Notes: generated by a model not told the origin, from the sequence alone. A stretch of 64,000 nt of DNA from Muricoccus nepalensis (GCF_006438825.1 NZ_RCZP01000005.1:162497-226496); one strand, 5' to 3'; shown: positions 45,011 through 54,190, numbered from the stretch's first letter. A program made the numbers and translations.

Positions 45011-45991
45011 ATGCGATGGATCGCAGGACTGGCCGGCTGCGTCGTGGCGGCCTTTCTCCTGGGCGGGCAGCCCGGCTCTGCCACCGCCGAGACCGACCCG
45101 GCCCGGGGCGTCCGCCTGGTCAACCCTTTCCCGCCGGGATCGCCGGTTGATCTCGTCGCCCGCTTGGCGGCGGAGGAGCTGCAGAAGGAGCTGGGGCAGT
45201 TCTTCGTGGTGGAGAACCGCGCGGGCGCCGGCGGCACCATCGGGGCAGGCTACGTGGCCAAGGCCAGGCCGGACGGGTACACCCTGCTGGTCACCTCCTC
45301 CTCCACCCAGGTGATCGCGCCGGTGGTGCGGGCGGAGATGCCTTACGACCCCGTCCGGGACTTCCGCCCCATCCTCCTCGTCGCGCAGGGGCCGGTGCTG
45401 ATCGTGGCGCACCCCTCGCTCCCCGTGACGACGCTGCGCGAGCTGGTGGACCGGGCGCGCCAGGCGCCGGAGTCCATCGCCTACGGCTCCTCCGGCACGG
45501 GCACCATCCTGCACCTCGCCGGGGAGCTCTTTCAGGGCCGCACGGGAACGCGGCTGCTGCACGTGCCCTTCAACGGGGCGGTGCCAGCCTCGACGGCCCT
45601 GCTGGGCGGGCAGGTGGGGCTGATGTTCGACTCCATCTCGAACGCGGCGCCCGGGGTCCGAGCCGGTCAGATCCGCGCGCTGGCCGTGATGACGCCGCGG
45701 CGCTTCACCGGCCTTCCCGACGTGCCGACCGCGGCCGAGGCCGGCATGCCCGGGCTCGAGTTTCCCGCCTGGATCGGCGTCTTCGCCCCGGCCGGAACGC
45801 CCGACGGGGCGGCGCTGACGATCGAGCGCGCGCTGCGGCAGCGGCTCTCCACGCCGGCCATGACCGAGCGCATGCTCGGCGCTGGGCTGATCCCGGAGCT
45901 CACGGGCGGGGTAGCCTTCGCGGCCGCGCTGCCCGAGCAGATCCGGTTCGTCGAGGGGATCGCCGCCTCGGCCGGAGTGCCGAAGCAGTAA
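45011..45991 (+). CDS. TctC/Bug-family receptor
   Basis: A 326-residue receptor with leader MRWIAGLAGCVVAAFLLGG. Blocks: NPFPPGSPVDLVARLA (one glycine replaced by serine), FVVENRAGAGGTIGAG, RPDGYTLLVTSS, GSSGTGTILHLAGELF and HVPFNGAVPASTALLGG, where PYRG is PFNG. GGGGAGGACACGCG precedes the ATG; a GTG three bases earlier is possible. Pairing with the MmgE/PrpD enzyme suggests a citrate-like or aconitate-like ligand. Confidence 0.9.
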   Translation: MRWIAGLAGCVVAAFLLGGQPGSATAETDPARGVRLVNPFPPGSPVDLVARLAAEELQKELGQFFVVENRAGAGGTIGAGYVAKARPDGYTLLVTSSSTQVIAPVVRAEMPYDPVRDFRPILLVAQGPVLIVAHPSLPVTTLRELVDRARQAPESIAYGSSGTGTILHLAGELFQGRTGTRLLHVPFNGAVPASTALLGGQVGLMFDSISNAAPGVRAGQIRALAVMTPRRFTGLPDVPTAAEAGMPGLEFPAWIGVFAPAGTPDGAALTIERALRQRLSTPAMTERMLGAGLIPELTGGVAFAAALPEQIRFVEGIAASAGVPKQ

Positions 45992-46674
45992 GCAGCGGCC
46001 CGAGGCAAGCCGCCGGTGGCGCCTCCCCACCCTGCATGCTGAGCGGCCGCCTGAACGCTCTTCGGTAGGCGGCCTTGCGAGGGAGAAGCGCTCATGGCGA
46101 CGTCGACCGTGGCCTCGGACACGTCCAGGCCACGCTTGTCGTCGCGGATGAGACACTGAGAGTGGATCATCCACCCAAAGGTGCAGTCCACCGACCAGCG
46201 TTGTACCGCCTCATCGCAACACCGTCGTCTAATTCACGAAGACACAATGATCCTGCAGCATCAATTGGACGTCGCGTTAGCTGATAGGGACCAGCGTGTC
46301 GCCCGCGGGTGACCCTGGCCACAAACAGCCGTCTTGGATGGTACGGCCTACCCCAACTTACTCAGCCGCCGTCGTCCCATCATGCTGAACCCCCGCCGTA
46401 ATGACCGGCGAGCGCGTAAGCTGCAACAAAGCGGCTGCTGTCCTAGCCTGGATTCATTTTCATTCCTTGAGTCACATCGGCCTTGGCAACAATCCATCAC
46501 TTCCCAGCGATGCTGAACATGAATGCCGTCAGGCGAGTTGGATGGTGGGATACGAGCGGTACTGTCTGGTGCTGGCTTTGGATAGTTCGGTGCAGGATCA
46601 TCCCGGTCGCAAAAACGCACAGGCTGTTCCGCGATGCCGCCGCAGTTCGTGCCCCGCAAAAAGCGAGGTGACTG
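45992..46674. other. Lower-GC gap with transposase debris
   Basis: This 683-base stretch is visibly less GC-rich than its surroundings and marks the left edge of a foreign-looking island. A decayed IS5-type transposase end is listed separately. Between about 46220 and 46670 there are only short broken frames with no recognisable family. Confidence 0.5.
46070..46206 (-). pseudogene. C-terminal remnant of an IS5-family transposase
   Basis: On the minus strand about 45 codons read QRWSVDCTFGWMIHSQCLI, then RDDKRGLDVSEATVDVAM. This matches the conserved end of IS5-group DDE transposases (RWVVERTFGWL, then RRLxRDYExxxDVSEAMIxxAM). The catalytic glutamate context VERTF has become VDCTF. The N-terminal two thirds are absent. 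It is an old relic. Confidence 0.65.
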
Positions 46675-48717
46675 GTGTCTACGCAGGATTCTTACGACAG
46701 CGCCTGGAACGGCGCTGACGTTGCTACCGCTGATTATGGCTCATGCTTGCCATTGCGCATTGAGATTATCAGCCCGTCGGTAAGATCCAGCGGGACCAGC
46801 ACGACTGATGTCATGCTCGTTCCCTCGAGCTCCCCGCCAGAGCCTGCCATGTTACGGGCGGATGTCCACTTTGCAGAGCTTGATGAGCCATTCCTGGAAG
46901 AGGATGTCGAGCCGACGCCAGGAAGGAGACCAGGGAAGAACCGGAGCAGGCGGAAGCGCAAGGTGCCCGGGTCAACGCGCCCAGCGCGGACCTTGCTGGA
47001 GGGCGCGCTGGCTGGTGTCGGCGCCTCCGATTTCCCGGGCTCGGCGGCACCATCAGAGCTTCTCAATAGGGTCCCGCAATACGGGTGGCACGATGTCCAG
47101 AATGCTGGATTGGGGGGCATCGGCCTCCTCGCCGTCATGCTCTCCGCCTCAGCGCACGGCTGGGTAGACACATCACCGGTTGGCGTTAACGACGTTACCC
47201 TGGCCGTACCGAATGGATGGTCAGGCGAGCTCATGGCCGTCCATGTGTTCGGAAGTGGCGGACTGGAAACGCAACCCCTCGCGTTCGATACCTCGATCCG
47301 AAGCGCCTTCCCTTCCGACCTGCTCGGCGTGCCACCCGGATTGCCCGCGGTCTCGTTGCTGCCGACCTTCGTCGTTGATCAGCCAAATGTTCAGTTTGAG
47401 GCGACTTGGCTAGCCCTGAACGTTGAGCGTGCGGACGCCGCCCCTAACGGCAGCGCAGGTCCACCGCCAGCAGCCCTTCCACCACCTTCGCAGACCGCGC
47501 CTGAAACAGTATCGGCTCAGAGAACGATGCTTGTGGAGCCAACGGAGACGGAGGTGAGGCACGAGAGCAAAGGTGCTCCAGCGAACCTTGCGTCCTTTAC
47601 CGTACCGCCAAGCGTGCAGCCTGAGCCACTACACGGCCCCGGGAAAAGTATCTACGCGAGCGAAGGGCCAATGGCGGTAGCGGGAGCGCTTGCGACTGGC
47701 GAAGTGACGACCAGGGAAGCCGGGCAGGTCGACCGAGGCTCTGTCTCCCAAGCCGCCTTCAGCATGGACCTAAAGTTCTCAGCACCTGAAATTGTTAGTG
47801 CCCCGTCCGTGACGGCACAGCGAGATGCGACACACGCTGGCCAGACTGCCAAGGTCGTGGACGACAGCTCTGCTCAAGCGCCATCGCTGCCCGCGTCGTC
47901 CCTGCTCGACGCGCCACCCGATCACGGTAACGCGCACGAAAACCAGGTCGCCAAGGCTGCGAACAACAGCCCCAATGAAGTACCCTCGCAGCAAGCACCG
48001 TCACTGTTCGACACGCCGTCCGCCTCCGATCACGGCAAGGCGCACGAGAACAAGGTCGCCAAAACCGCCGACAACAGCCCTGCTCAAGAGGCCCCGCAGC
48101 CCGCATCGCCACTGCTCGACACACCGTCCACCTCCGACCACGGCAAGGCGCACGAGAACCAGGTAGCCAAGGCCGCGGACAACACCCCCGCTCAAGAGCA
48201 CGCGCAGCCACCGGCGCCACTGCTCACCACGCCGTCCAATCTCGACCACGGTAAAGCGCACGAAAACCAAGTCGCCAAAGCCGTGGACAACAGCCCCACT
48301 CCAGCGTCCCCGGAGCAAGCCCCACCACTGCTCGACATGCCGTCCAATCCCGACCACCGTAAGGCGCACGACAACCAGCCCGTAAACAAGACGGACGCCC
48401 TCGCACTTGTCGTTTCCGACGATGTTGCGATGACGTCTCCAGGGACGTCCTGGCCTTCTGAGGGACGTGGCGACAGGTCAGAAAACGGCAGGAGTGATAT
48501 CGCAATCAACTTGACCGCCGACCTCGTCGCGCAGGACTCCGTCGGAGATGGGCCGAAGCAGCCACACGTAAATCAACGGCAAGAGCCGCTTGTCCCCTAT
48601 TTAAGCAACGATTTTAAAATTCCCGCAGCATCGGACGGAGCGCTCGCATCCACCGATTCCCACGGCCACGAAGCAAGTAACCTCTCTCACGCCCCAGCCC
48701 ACGACTGGCATCTGTGA
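46675..48717 (+). CDS. Large repeat-containing protein of unknown function
   Basis: An open frame of 680 codons from a GTG at 46675. I do not recognise the family. Residues 1-75 are acidic and serine-rich; a basic patch RRPGKNRSRRKRKV sits at about 83-96; a hydrophobic stretch GLGGIGLLAVMLSAS at about 145-159 could be a membrane anchor. A proline/serine-rich region follows, and residues about 383-575 hold tandem 36-residue repeats with the core DHGKAHENQVAKAADN. The C-terminal part is acidic and histidine-containing. Base composition is lower in GC than neighbouring genes and the gene lies between transposase and helicase relics, indicating transfer. It may be a membrane-anchored, largely disordered surface protein, or the product of a degraded larger gene. 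The start is uncertain. Confidence 0.55.
   Translation: MSTQDSYDSAWNGADVATADYGSCLPLRIEIISPSVRSSGTSTTDVMLVPSSSPPEPAMLRADVHFAELDEPFLEEDVEPTPGRRPGKNRSRRKRKVPGSTRPARTLLEGALAGVGASDFPGSAAPSELLNRVPQYGWHDVQNAGLGGIGLLAVMLSASAHGWVDTSPVGVNDVTLAVPNGWSGELMAVHVFGSGGLETQPLAFDTSIRSAFPSDLLGVPPGLPAVSLLPTFVVDQPNVQFEATWLALNVERADAAPNGSAGPPPAALPPPSQTAPETVSAQRTMLVEPTETEVRHESKGAPANLASFTVPPSVQPEPLHGPGKSIYASEGPMAVAGALATGEVTTREAGQVDRGSVSQAAFSMDLKFSAPEIVSAPSVTAQRDATHAGQTAKVVDDSSAQAPSLPASSLLDAPPDHGNAHENQVAKAANNSPNEVPSQQAPSLFDTPSASDHGKAHENKVAKTADNSPAQEAPQPASPLLDTPSTSDHGKAHENQVAKAADNTPAQEHAQPPAPLLTTPSNLDHGKAHENQVAKAVDNSPTPASPEQAPPLLDMPSNPDHRKAHDNQPVNKTDALALVVSDDVAMTSPGTSWPSEGRGDRSENGRSDIAINLTADLVAQDSVGDGPKQPHVNQRQEPLVPYLSNDFKIPAASDGALASTDSHGHEASNLSHAPAHDWHL
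47920..48384 (+). repeat. Tandem 108-bp coding repeats
   Basis: The codons for DHGxAHENxVAK recur at 47920, 48028, 48136, 48244 and, degenerate, at 48352, always exactly 108 bases (36 codons) apart. A further degenerate unit precedes at about 47822 with a two-codon deletion. The exact spacing with synonymous differences between units argues that the protein sequence has been maintained by selection. Confidence 0.9.
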
Positions 48718-49241
48718 CGAGCGCCGTGCAAACATCAGGCTGACGGCTGACATGTGCCGAGTACAGCGCCATCACCAAAAAGGTGTTGGCCACGAACTGA
48801 ATTACCAGCGGCTCGTAATTCCCATCAAAGGTGACCAGCGGGTCGTCGGTATCAACCCTGAGGAGGGCGAGCGCATGGTCAGCTTCGAGATCCACTGGGG
48901 CGCCGACTTATTCGACCAACTCGACAGCTGGTGCTCGCCTAAGCCAACACCATCCACAAAGCGCAGGGTGGAAAGTGCTCGGCGGTGGTTATCCGCTCAC
49001 CACCTAGCACAATGGCATGCTGGCACGCGACCTCCTTTGCACCGACGTCACCTGTGGCAAGTGCCGCTTCGGGCTCGTTACTCAACGGCCGAGACTTGGC
49101 ATCGCCGCCAGGAAAAGGCTCGTGCGAAGGCGGTGAGCCAGTGTGCTGGAGCGGGACCGAGCGTTTCCGGCCTGCCCAAACCTAAGTAGCGAAGCACTGT
49201 AAGACAGGTTAGCGTTCGAGGAGAATGCGAGGGAGGAGGGG
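48718..49241. other. Gap between repeat protein and next receptor
   Basis: Apart from the helicase remnant, the 524 bases hold no recognisable gene. The last 100 bases, with GCGAGGGAGGAGGGG just before 49242, carry the ribosome site of the receptor gene. Base composition returns to the high-GC average from about 49250. Confidence 0.5.
48800..49136 (+). pseudogene. Remnant of a RecD/UvrD-C2-type helicase
   Basis: Fragments in changing frames match the end of RecD-like AAA helicases: YQRLVIPIKGDQRVVG, then QLVLA, a TAA where tyrosine is expected, ANTIHKAQGGKCSAVVI (the conserved motif V/VI region TIHKSQG), and after a frameshift HNGMLARDLLCTDVTCGK with FGLVTQR to a natural TGA. At least one nonsense and one frameshift mutation are needed to explain it. 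Only the final domain survives. It flanks the repeat protein on the right and supports an inserted, decaying island. Confidence 0.7.
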
Positions 49242-50201
49242 ATGCGCCGTCGCGGACTGCTCGCGCTGACCGGGGCTGCAGTCTCGGCACAGTCAGCGAG
49301 GGCCCAGGGTGCCCCCTGGCCAAGCCGCCCGGTGCGGCTGCTCGTGCCGTTCATCCCCGGCTCCGCGCCCGACGTCTTCGCCCGGCAACTGTCCGAACGG
49401 CTGACACCGGCGATCGGGCAGCCGATGGTGGTCGAAAATCGAGCCGGCGCGGGTGGGAACATCGGTTTCGAGGCGGCCGCGCGGTCCGCCCCGGACGGCT
49501 ACACCCTGCTGCTCGGAACCAACTCGCTTGTCATCAACCCGGCGCTCACCTCGCGGCGGCTCGGCTATGATCCACTCCGCGACTTCGCGCCGGTGAACGT
49601 GACCTTCGGGCTGCCACATCTGCTCATTGTTCCCGCCAACGGACCTCCGGACACGCCGGCGCTGATCGCATCTCTCCGGCAGGGCGATGCGAACTATGCC
49701 TCCGGCGGCAACGGCTCGGGCGCTCATCTAGCGGCGGAGCTGTTCAAGGCGCGGGCCGGGGTGGGTGCGACGCATGTCCCATTCCGCGGCGCGCCGGACA
49801 TCGTCAACGCCGTGGTGGCCGGCCAGGTCGCCTTCGGCTTCCCGACGCTCTCCACCGCGACCGAACTGGTGCGAGCGGGGAGGGTGCGAGCACTGGCCGT
49901 CACCTCCGCTGCACCGAACCATGCCCTGCCCGACGTGCCGCCCTTGGCCAGCACGCTGTCGAGCTTCGAACTCGTCTCCTGGTTCGCGATCCTGGCGCCG
50001 GCGGGAACACCGGGCGCGGTGATCACCCGGGTGGACACGGCGATCAGCGAGGCCTTGGCCGACGAGGGCTTCCGCGCGCGCGTGACCGCCGACGGCTCCA
50101 ACGTGATCGGCCTCGGCCCCGCCGCCGTCCCTGCTTTCCTCCGACGCGAGGCGGAAGTCTGGGGCGAGGCTGTGCGGATCAGCGGCGCGAAGGTGGACTG
50201 A
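49242..50201 (+). CDS. TctC/Bug-family receptor
   Basis: A 319-residue receptor with a short leader MRRRGLLALTGAAVSAQSARAQ. Blocks: PFIPGSAPDVFARQL, VVENRAGAGGNIGFEA, APDGYTLLLG, ASGGNGSGAHLAAELF and HVPFRGAPDIVNAVVAG. A strong GGGAGGAGGGG site precedes the ATG. It ends with TGATCA, whose second half is the stop of the convergent sulfatase, so there is no space between the genes. Three sulfatases in the window lie beside receptors, of which this is one. Confidence 0.92.
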   Translation: MRRRGLLALTGAAVSAQSARAQGAPWPSRPVRLLVPFIPGSAPDVFARQLSERLTPAIGQPMVVENRAGAGGNIGFEAAARSAPDGYTLLLGTNSLVINPALTSRRLGYDPLRDFAPVNVTFGLPHLLIVPANGPPDTPALIASLRQGDANYASGGNGSGAHLAAELFKARAGVGATHVPFRGAPDIVNAVVAGQVAFGFPTLSTATELVRAGRVRALAVTSAAPNHALPDVPPLASTLSSFELVSWFAILAPAGTPGAVITRVDTAISEALADEGFRARVTADGSNVIGLGPAAVPAFLRREAEVWGEAVRISGAKVD

Positions 50202-51665
50202 TCAGGACCAGGATGCCTTCACACCCGGCGGCGGGGAATAGGGTAGGTCACCGCGGGCCTCGACAAGCTCCCGGCCGCCGTTGGCAGCAAGGATCTCCGC
50301 CTGTCGCGCCTTGACGTGAGCGTCGAGCCGTGCGGGTTCCTCGCCGAGACGTCCCCGAAGCAGCGTCGCGAATTCAGCCAGAGTCGCAGCGTGGTCGGGA
50401 TCAGCACCGAGGTCGTGCAACTCCTCCGGGTCGGCTTCGAGGTCGAAAAGCTGATCTGGGTAGGTTGGGTAAGCCACATACTTCCAGCGCCGCGTCCGCA
50501 GCATGAAGGCTCCCTGGCGAGAGCCGCTGGCGTGATACTCGGAGAGGATCACACGGTCGGTGGCACCAGCACCGGCAAGGCGGAGGAGGCTGTCGGACCC
50601 TTCCGGTGGGCTCTCGGCAACCCCTGTGGCGTCAAGCATGGTCGCGAAGACATCGGTCAGGGAGCAGGGCGTGTCGCAACGTGCCTCTGAGGGCACGCCG
50701 GGGCCGGCGAGGATCATCGGAATGCCGACGCTCTCCTCGTACATGTTGGACTTTCCCCAGTGTCCACGGGCACCGGCGTTGTCGCCGTGGTCGGAGGCGT
50801 AGAGCACCCGCGTGCGAGGCCCCTGCCCGCTCGCCTCGAGCGCGCCCAGGACGCGGCCAACCTGCTCGTCCATGAAGGAGACGAGGCCGTGATAGCCGGC
50901 GAGCATGCGGGACAGCGTGTCACGGTTCTCGACGGAGCGATCGTACGGAATGGTGTTCGCCATATCGCGCAGGAACGGATGGTCCGGCCGCTCCTCCGGT
51001 CGGTAGGCCTTCGGCGTGCCCACCACCTCGGGAGGGTATTTGGAGAAGTGCTCCGGCGGCGCAATCAGGGGAAAGTGCGGGGTCACGAAACTGACGAAGA
51101 GACACCAGGGCCGGGTCTGCTTGGGAGCCTCCTCCGCAAGCCAGCGGATGGCGGCCTCGGCGATGGCGCGATCGTAGCGCGTATAGTCACTCTCCCCAGG
51201 GCCGGCCGTCTTCGCCATCTTGGCCGCGCCGTTCCGCACGGGGGCCGTGTCATCGCGGATGAGGGAGAGAAGGTCGCCTTTCCCTTCCACGACGTGCATC
51301 GGCATCAGTTCCTGCGAGAAGCCGTGGTCGTCACCTGGCAGGCCGCGGAAGTGAAGCTTGCCGATCGAGACGACGGCATGACCAGCATCACGAAGCGCGT
51401 GATGCCAGGATCGAACAGCGCCGTCGTAGGGATCGGCGTTGTCGAAGTAGCGGCCCATCTTGTGCAACGGCTGGCCGGTGGCCAGGGCCGCCCGGGCCGG
51501 CACGCAGATCGGCGACGGAGTGGAGGCCGCGGAAAAGCGGGTTCCACGGGCGGCAAGCGCGTCAAGGTTGGGCGTTTGCTGGAAGGGATGCCCGGCGCAA
51601 CCCAGCGCCTTCGGGTTGTGCTCGTCCGACAGAATAAACAGCAGGTTTGTCGCGGTCTCGGCCAT
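50202..51665 (-). CDS. Type I sulfatase, choline-sulfatase-like group
   Basis: A 487-residue sulfatase. LFILSDEHNPKALG replaces the TDQQR form of the other two and, with PICVPARAALATGQPLHK (C54), resembles the choline-sulfatase branch, where the motif is CxPAR. YASDHGDNAGARGHWGKSNMYEES supplies the later metal ligands; K of GKSNMYEES is typical. No signal peptide. It is the third gene of the minus-strand unit sulfatase-receptor-sulfatase, 96 bases after the receptor. Confidence 0.92.
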   Translation of the reverse strand: MAETATNLLFILSDEHNPKALGCAGHPFQQTPNLDALAARGTRFSAASTPSPICVPARAALATGQPLHKMGRYFDNADPYDGAVRSWHHALRDAGHAVVSIGKLHFRGLPGDDHGFSQELMPMHVVEGKGDLLSLIRDDTAPVRNGAAKMAKTAGPGESDYTRYDRAIAEAAIRWLAEEAPKQTRPWCLFVSFVTPHFPLIAPPEHFSKYPPEVVGTPKAYRPEERPDHPFLRDMANTIPYDRSVENRDTLSRMLAGYHGLVSFMDEQVGRVLGALEASGQGPRTRVLYASDHGDNAGARGHWGKSNMYEESVGIPMILAGPGVPSEARCDTPCSLTDVFATMLDATGVAESPPEGSDSLLRLAGAGATDRVILSEYHASGSRQGAFMLRTRRWKYVAYPTYPDQLFDLEADPEELHDLGADPDHAATLAEFATLLRGRLGEEPARLDAHVKARQAEILAANGGRELVEARGDLPYSPPPGVKASWS

Positions 51666-51761
51666 GGAGCGATCCTTTGAACCTCGGGCACGATAAGACA
51701 GGTCGGCCCCCGGTTTGCAGGGCTGCTATCGGCAGGCCGCCCTGATTCTCGAGGACCGGTC

Positions 51762-52727
51762 CTACTCCATGGTGATCCGCGTGGCCTGCACCACCTCCCG
51801 GAAACGGTCGCGCTCCGCCTGGATGAAGGTGGCGTAGCGTTCGGCCGTCGACCCCACCGGCTCCGCTCCGTTCGCCAGGAAGATGCGGCGCAGATCGGGC
51901 TTCTCAATGGCCTGGTTGGCGGCCGCGTTCAGGGCCGCGACAATCTCCGGCGGGCAGCCGCGCCGCGCGACCAGCCCGACCGTGTTCGACATGTCGAAGC
52001 CCGGGAAGCCCTCCTCCGCCAGGGTCGGCACCTCCGGCAGTGCGCCGCTGCGCTGGGGGATGGAGACGGCCAGGATACGCAGGCGCCCCTCCTTCGCCTG
52101 GGCAAGCAGCGGGGGCAAGCCGGAGACGACGGCATCCACCGTCCCGGCCACCGCGTCCGCCACGGCGGGCGCGGCGCCGCGGTAGGAGACATGGCCGAAC
52201 TCCACCCCTGCCTTCAGCGCCAGGTAGGCGGCCGTCAGGTGCATGATGCCGCCGCGGCCGGAGTTGGCGACGTCGATCCCCCCTGGCTTCGTCCGCGCAA
52301 GCGCGATCAGCTCGGCCACGTTGCGGGCCGGCACCTCCGGGTTCACCGCGATCGCAACCGGCGTGATCCCGAGCAGCGCGACCGGCACGAAGTCGCGGGC
52401 GGGATCGTAGGGAAGGCCAGCCTCGAGGAGCGGCTTCAGCGAGAGCTCGCTGCCCGTTGCAAAGAGCAGGGTGGTCCCATCCGGCCTCGCCTGGGCGACG
52501 GAAAGGGAGCCGACCGTGCCGTTGCCGCCCGCCTTGTTGTCGACCACGACGTTCTGCCCCAGCGCCGCGCCCAGGTGCTGCGCGACGGCGCGGGCCATCA
52601 GGTCCGTTCCGCCGCCGGGCGCGTAGGCAACGACGAGCTTGATCGGGCGGCCGTCGGCGATAACGGCGGCGGCCGGTCCGGCGAGGGCGAGAGCCGGGGT
52701 GGCAAGAAGGAAGCGGCGGCGGTGCAT
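51762..52727 (-). CDS. TctC/Bug-family receptor within a sulfatase operon
   Basis: A 321-residue receptor with leader MHRRRFLLATPALALAGPA. Blocks: AYAPGGGTDLMAR, VVVDNKAGGNGTVGSL, RPDGTTLLFATGS, ANSGRGGIMHLTAAYL and HVSYRGAAPAVADAV. It starts 11 bases after the stop of the upstream sulfatase and sits between two sulfatase genes on the same strand, so the most economical reading is that it captures a sulfated carboxylate. No TctA/TctB genes accompany it. Confidence 0.92.
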   Translation of the reverse strand: MHRRRFLLATPALALAGPAAAVIADGRPIKLVVAYAPGGGTDLMARAVAQHLGAALGQNVVVDNKAGGNGTVGSLSVAQARPDGTTLLFATGSELSLKPLLEAGLPYDPARDFVPVALLGITPVAIAVNPEVPARNVAELIALARTKPGGIDVANSGRGGIMHLTAAYLALKAGVEFGHVSYRGAAPAVADAVAGTVDAVVSGLPPLLAQAKEGRLRILAVSIPQRSGALPEVPTLAEEGFPGFDMSNTVGLVARRGCPPEIVAALNAAANQAIEKPDLRRIFLANGAEPVGSTAERYATFIQAERDRFREVVQATRITME

Positions 52728-52738
52728 GGCCGTGCTCC

Positions 52739-54190
52739 CTAGCCCGCGGGCGGTGGGGTATAGGCCATCCGCTCCCTCTGCTGGATGCGCTCCTTGCCGC
52801 CGTGTTCGGCAATCTTGTGCGCCTGATCGGAGACGGCCTCGGCATCCACGGTCTCGGGGTCCAGCATGCCGCGCAGCCGGGCTTCCATCCTCGCAAGCAG
52901 CGTGGCGTGCGCCGGATCCCCCGCCAGGTCGTGCAGCTCCTCCGGATCCGTCTCCAGATCGAAGAGCTGCGGGGGACCGCCGACGTAGTGGATGTACTTA
53001 TGCCGCAGCGTTCGCAGCATGAAGACCCCGCCAGGGCAGTAGGTGTGCATCTCCGACAGGGCCAGGCGGTCCTGCGCGGCCTCGCCGGCAAGGCTCAGCA
53101 AGGAGGTGCCCGGGAGGCCGAGATCCGCGATCGCGTCCGACGCTCCCACCGCGTCGAGGATCGTGGCGGAGACATCGCAGAGCGTGACGGGTGTCCCGCA
53201 CGTGGCGCCGGCCGGCACGTCCGGCCCTGCCATCAGCAGCGGAACGCGCGCGCTCTCCTCGTACATCGTCACCTTGCCCCAGAGCCCGCGCACGCCGAGG
53301 TTGTCGCCGTGATCCGAGGTGTAGATGACGCGGGTGTCGTCGGCGAAGCCCGCCTCTTCCAGGGCGGCCAGGATCTTTCCGACGTTCTCATCCATGAAGG
53401 AGGTCAGGCCGAGATACCCGGCCAGGGCACGCTGGAGATCCGCGTCGCCGCGGAAATGCTGGTAATGGTCGGAGCGCCGGCCGTAGTTGCGCAGCCACGG
53501 ATGCGGCAGCCGCTCCTCGAGCGGGGCGTCCCAGAGCTTGGGCCGGGGCAGCGCCTGCCCGGCGTAGCGGTAGTAGTGCTCGGGCGGCGCGGTGAGCGGG
53601 AAGTGCGGCGCCACCATGGAGACGAAGAGGACCCAGGGCTTGTCGGTGTGCTTCGGCGCGCTCTCGCGCAGCCAGACCTGGGCGGCGGCGGCCACCTTGC
53701 GGTCGTAGATCGTGTACTCGCTCTCTCCCGGCCCGGACTGGGCGAGGAGCTTGCGCGCCGCGCCCTCCCGAACGTCCTCCGGGTCGCGGATGAGAAGGGT
53801 CACGTCCCCCGTGCCTCCCGTGATCTGCATGGGCAGGATCATCTCGCTGAGGCCGTAGTCCTGGTCGGCGTGGCCCTCGTAGTGGAGCTTGCCGATGGAG
53901 GCCACATGGTGCCCGCGGTCGCGGAGCGCCTTGTGCCAGGACGGCATGCGGCCGTCATAGGCGATGGCGTTGTCCCAGCAGCGGCTGCGATGCACCGGCT
54001 GCCCCGTGGCGAAGGCACCGCGCGCGGGCACGCAGATGGGCGACGGCGTGTAGGCCGCGTCGAACCGCGTGCCGCGGGCCGCGAGCCGGTCCAGGTTCGG
54101 CGTGGCCACGACCGGGTGGCCCGCGTAGCCCGCGACCTTCGGGTTATGCTCGTCCGACATGATGACGAGCAGGTTGCGACCATCGGCCAT
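52739..54190 (-). CDS. Type I sulfatase, choline-sulfatase-like group
   Basis: A 483-residue sulfatase with LLVIMSDEHNPKVAG, the motif PICVPARGAFATGQPVH (C53), SIGKLHYEG and YTSDHGDNLGVRGLWGKVTMYEES. It is a paralogue of the sulfatase at 50202, with the same block order and divergence throughout, so this is an old duplication. It is first in the operon and divergent from a LysR gene across 145 bases; the LysR gene is followed by an FGE gene that would mature both sulfatases. Confidence 0.93.
   Translation of the reverse strand: MADGRNLLVIMSDEHNPKVAGYAGHPVVATPNLDRLAARGTRFDAAYTPSPICVPARGAFATGQPVHRSRCWDNAIAYDGRMPSWHKALRDRGHHVASIGKLHYEGHADQDYGLSEMILPMQITGGTGDVTLLIRDPEDVREGAARKLLAQSGPGESEYTIYDRKVAAAAQVWLRESAPKHTDKPWVLFVSMVAPHFPLTAPPEHYYRYAGQALPRPKLWDAPLEERLPHPWLRNYGRRSDHYQHFRGDADLQRALAGYLGLTSFMDENVGKILAALEEAGFADDTRVIYTSDHGDNLGVRGLWGKVTMYEESARVPLLMAGPDVPAGATCGTPVTLCDVSATILDAVGASDAIADLGLPGTSLLSLAGEAAQDRLALSEMHTYCPGGVFMLRTLRHKYIHYVGGPPQLFDLETDPEELHDLAGDPAHATLLARMEARLRGMLDPETVDAEAVSDQAHKIAEHGGKERIQQRERMAYTPPPAG

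Noticed and set aside
42430..45240. A 936-codon open frame on the minus strand opposite the MmgE/PrpD and receptor genes
   Set aside because: It lacks any family motifs, is rich in arginine, alanine and glycine, and is antisense to two well-supported genes. Long antisense frames are expected at this GC content.
47822..48390. Regular 108-bp repeats considered as a CRISPR array
   Set aside because: There are no unique spacers between short identical repeats; the whole 108-bp unit repeats in one open reading frame and varies synonymously, so it is coding.
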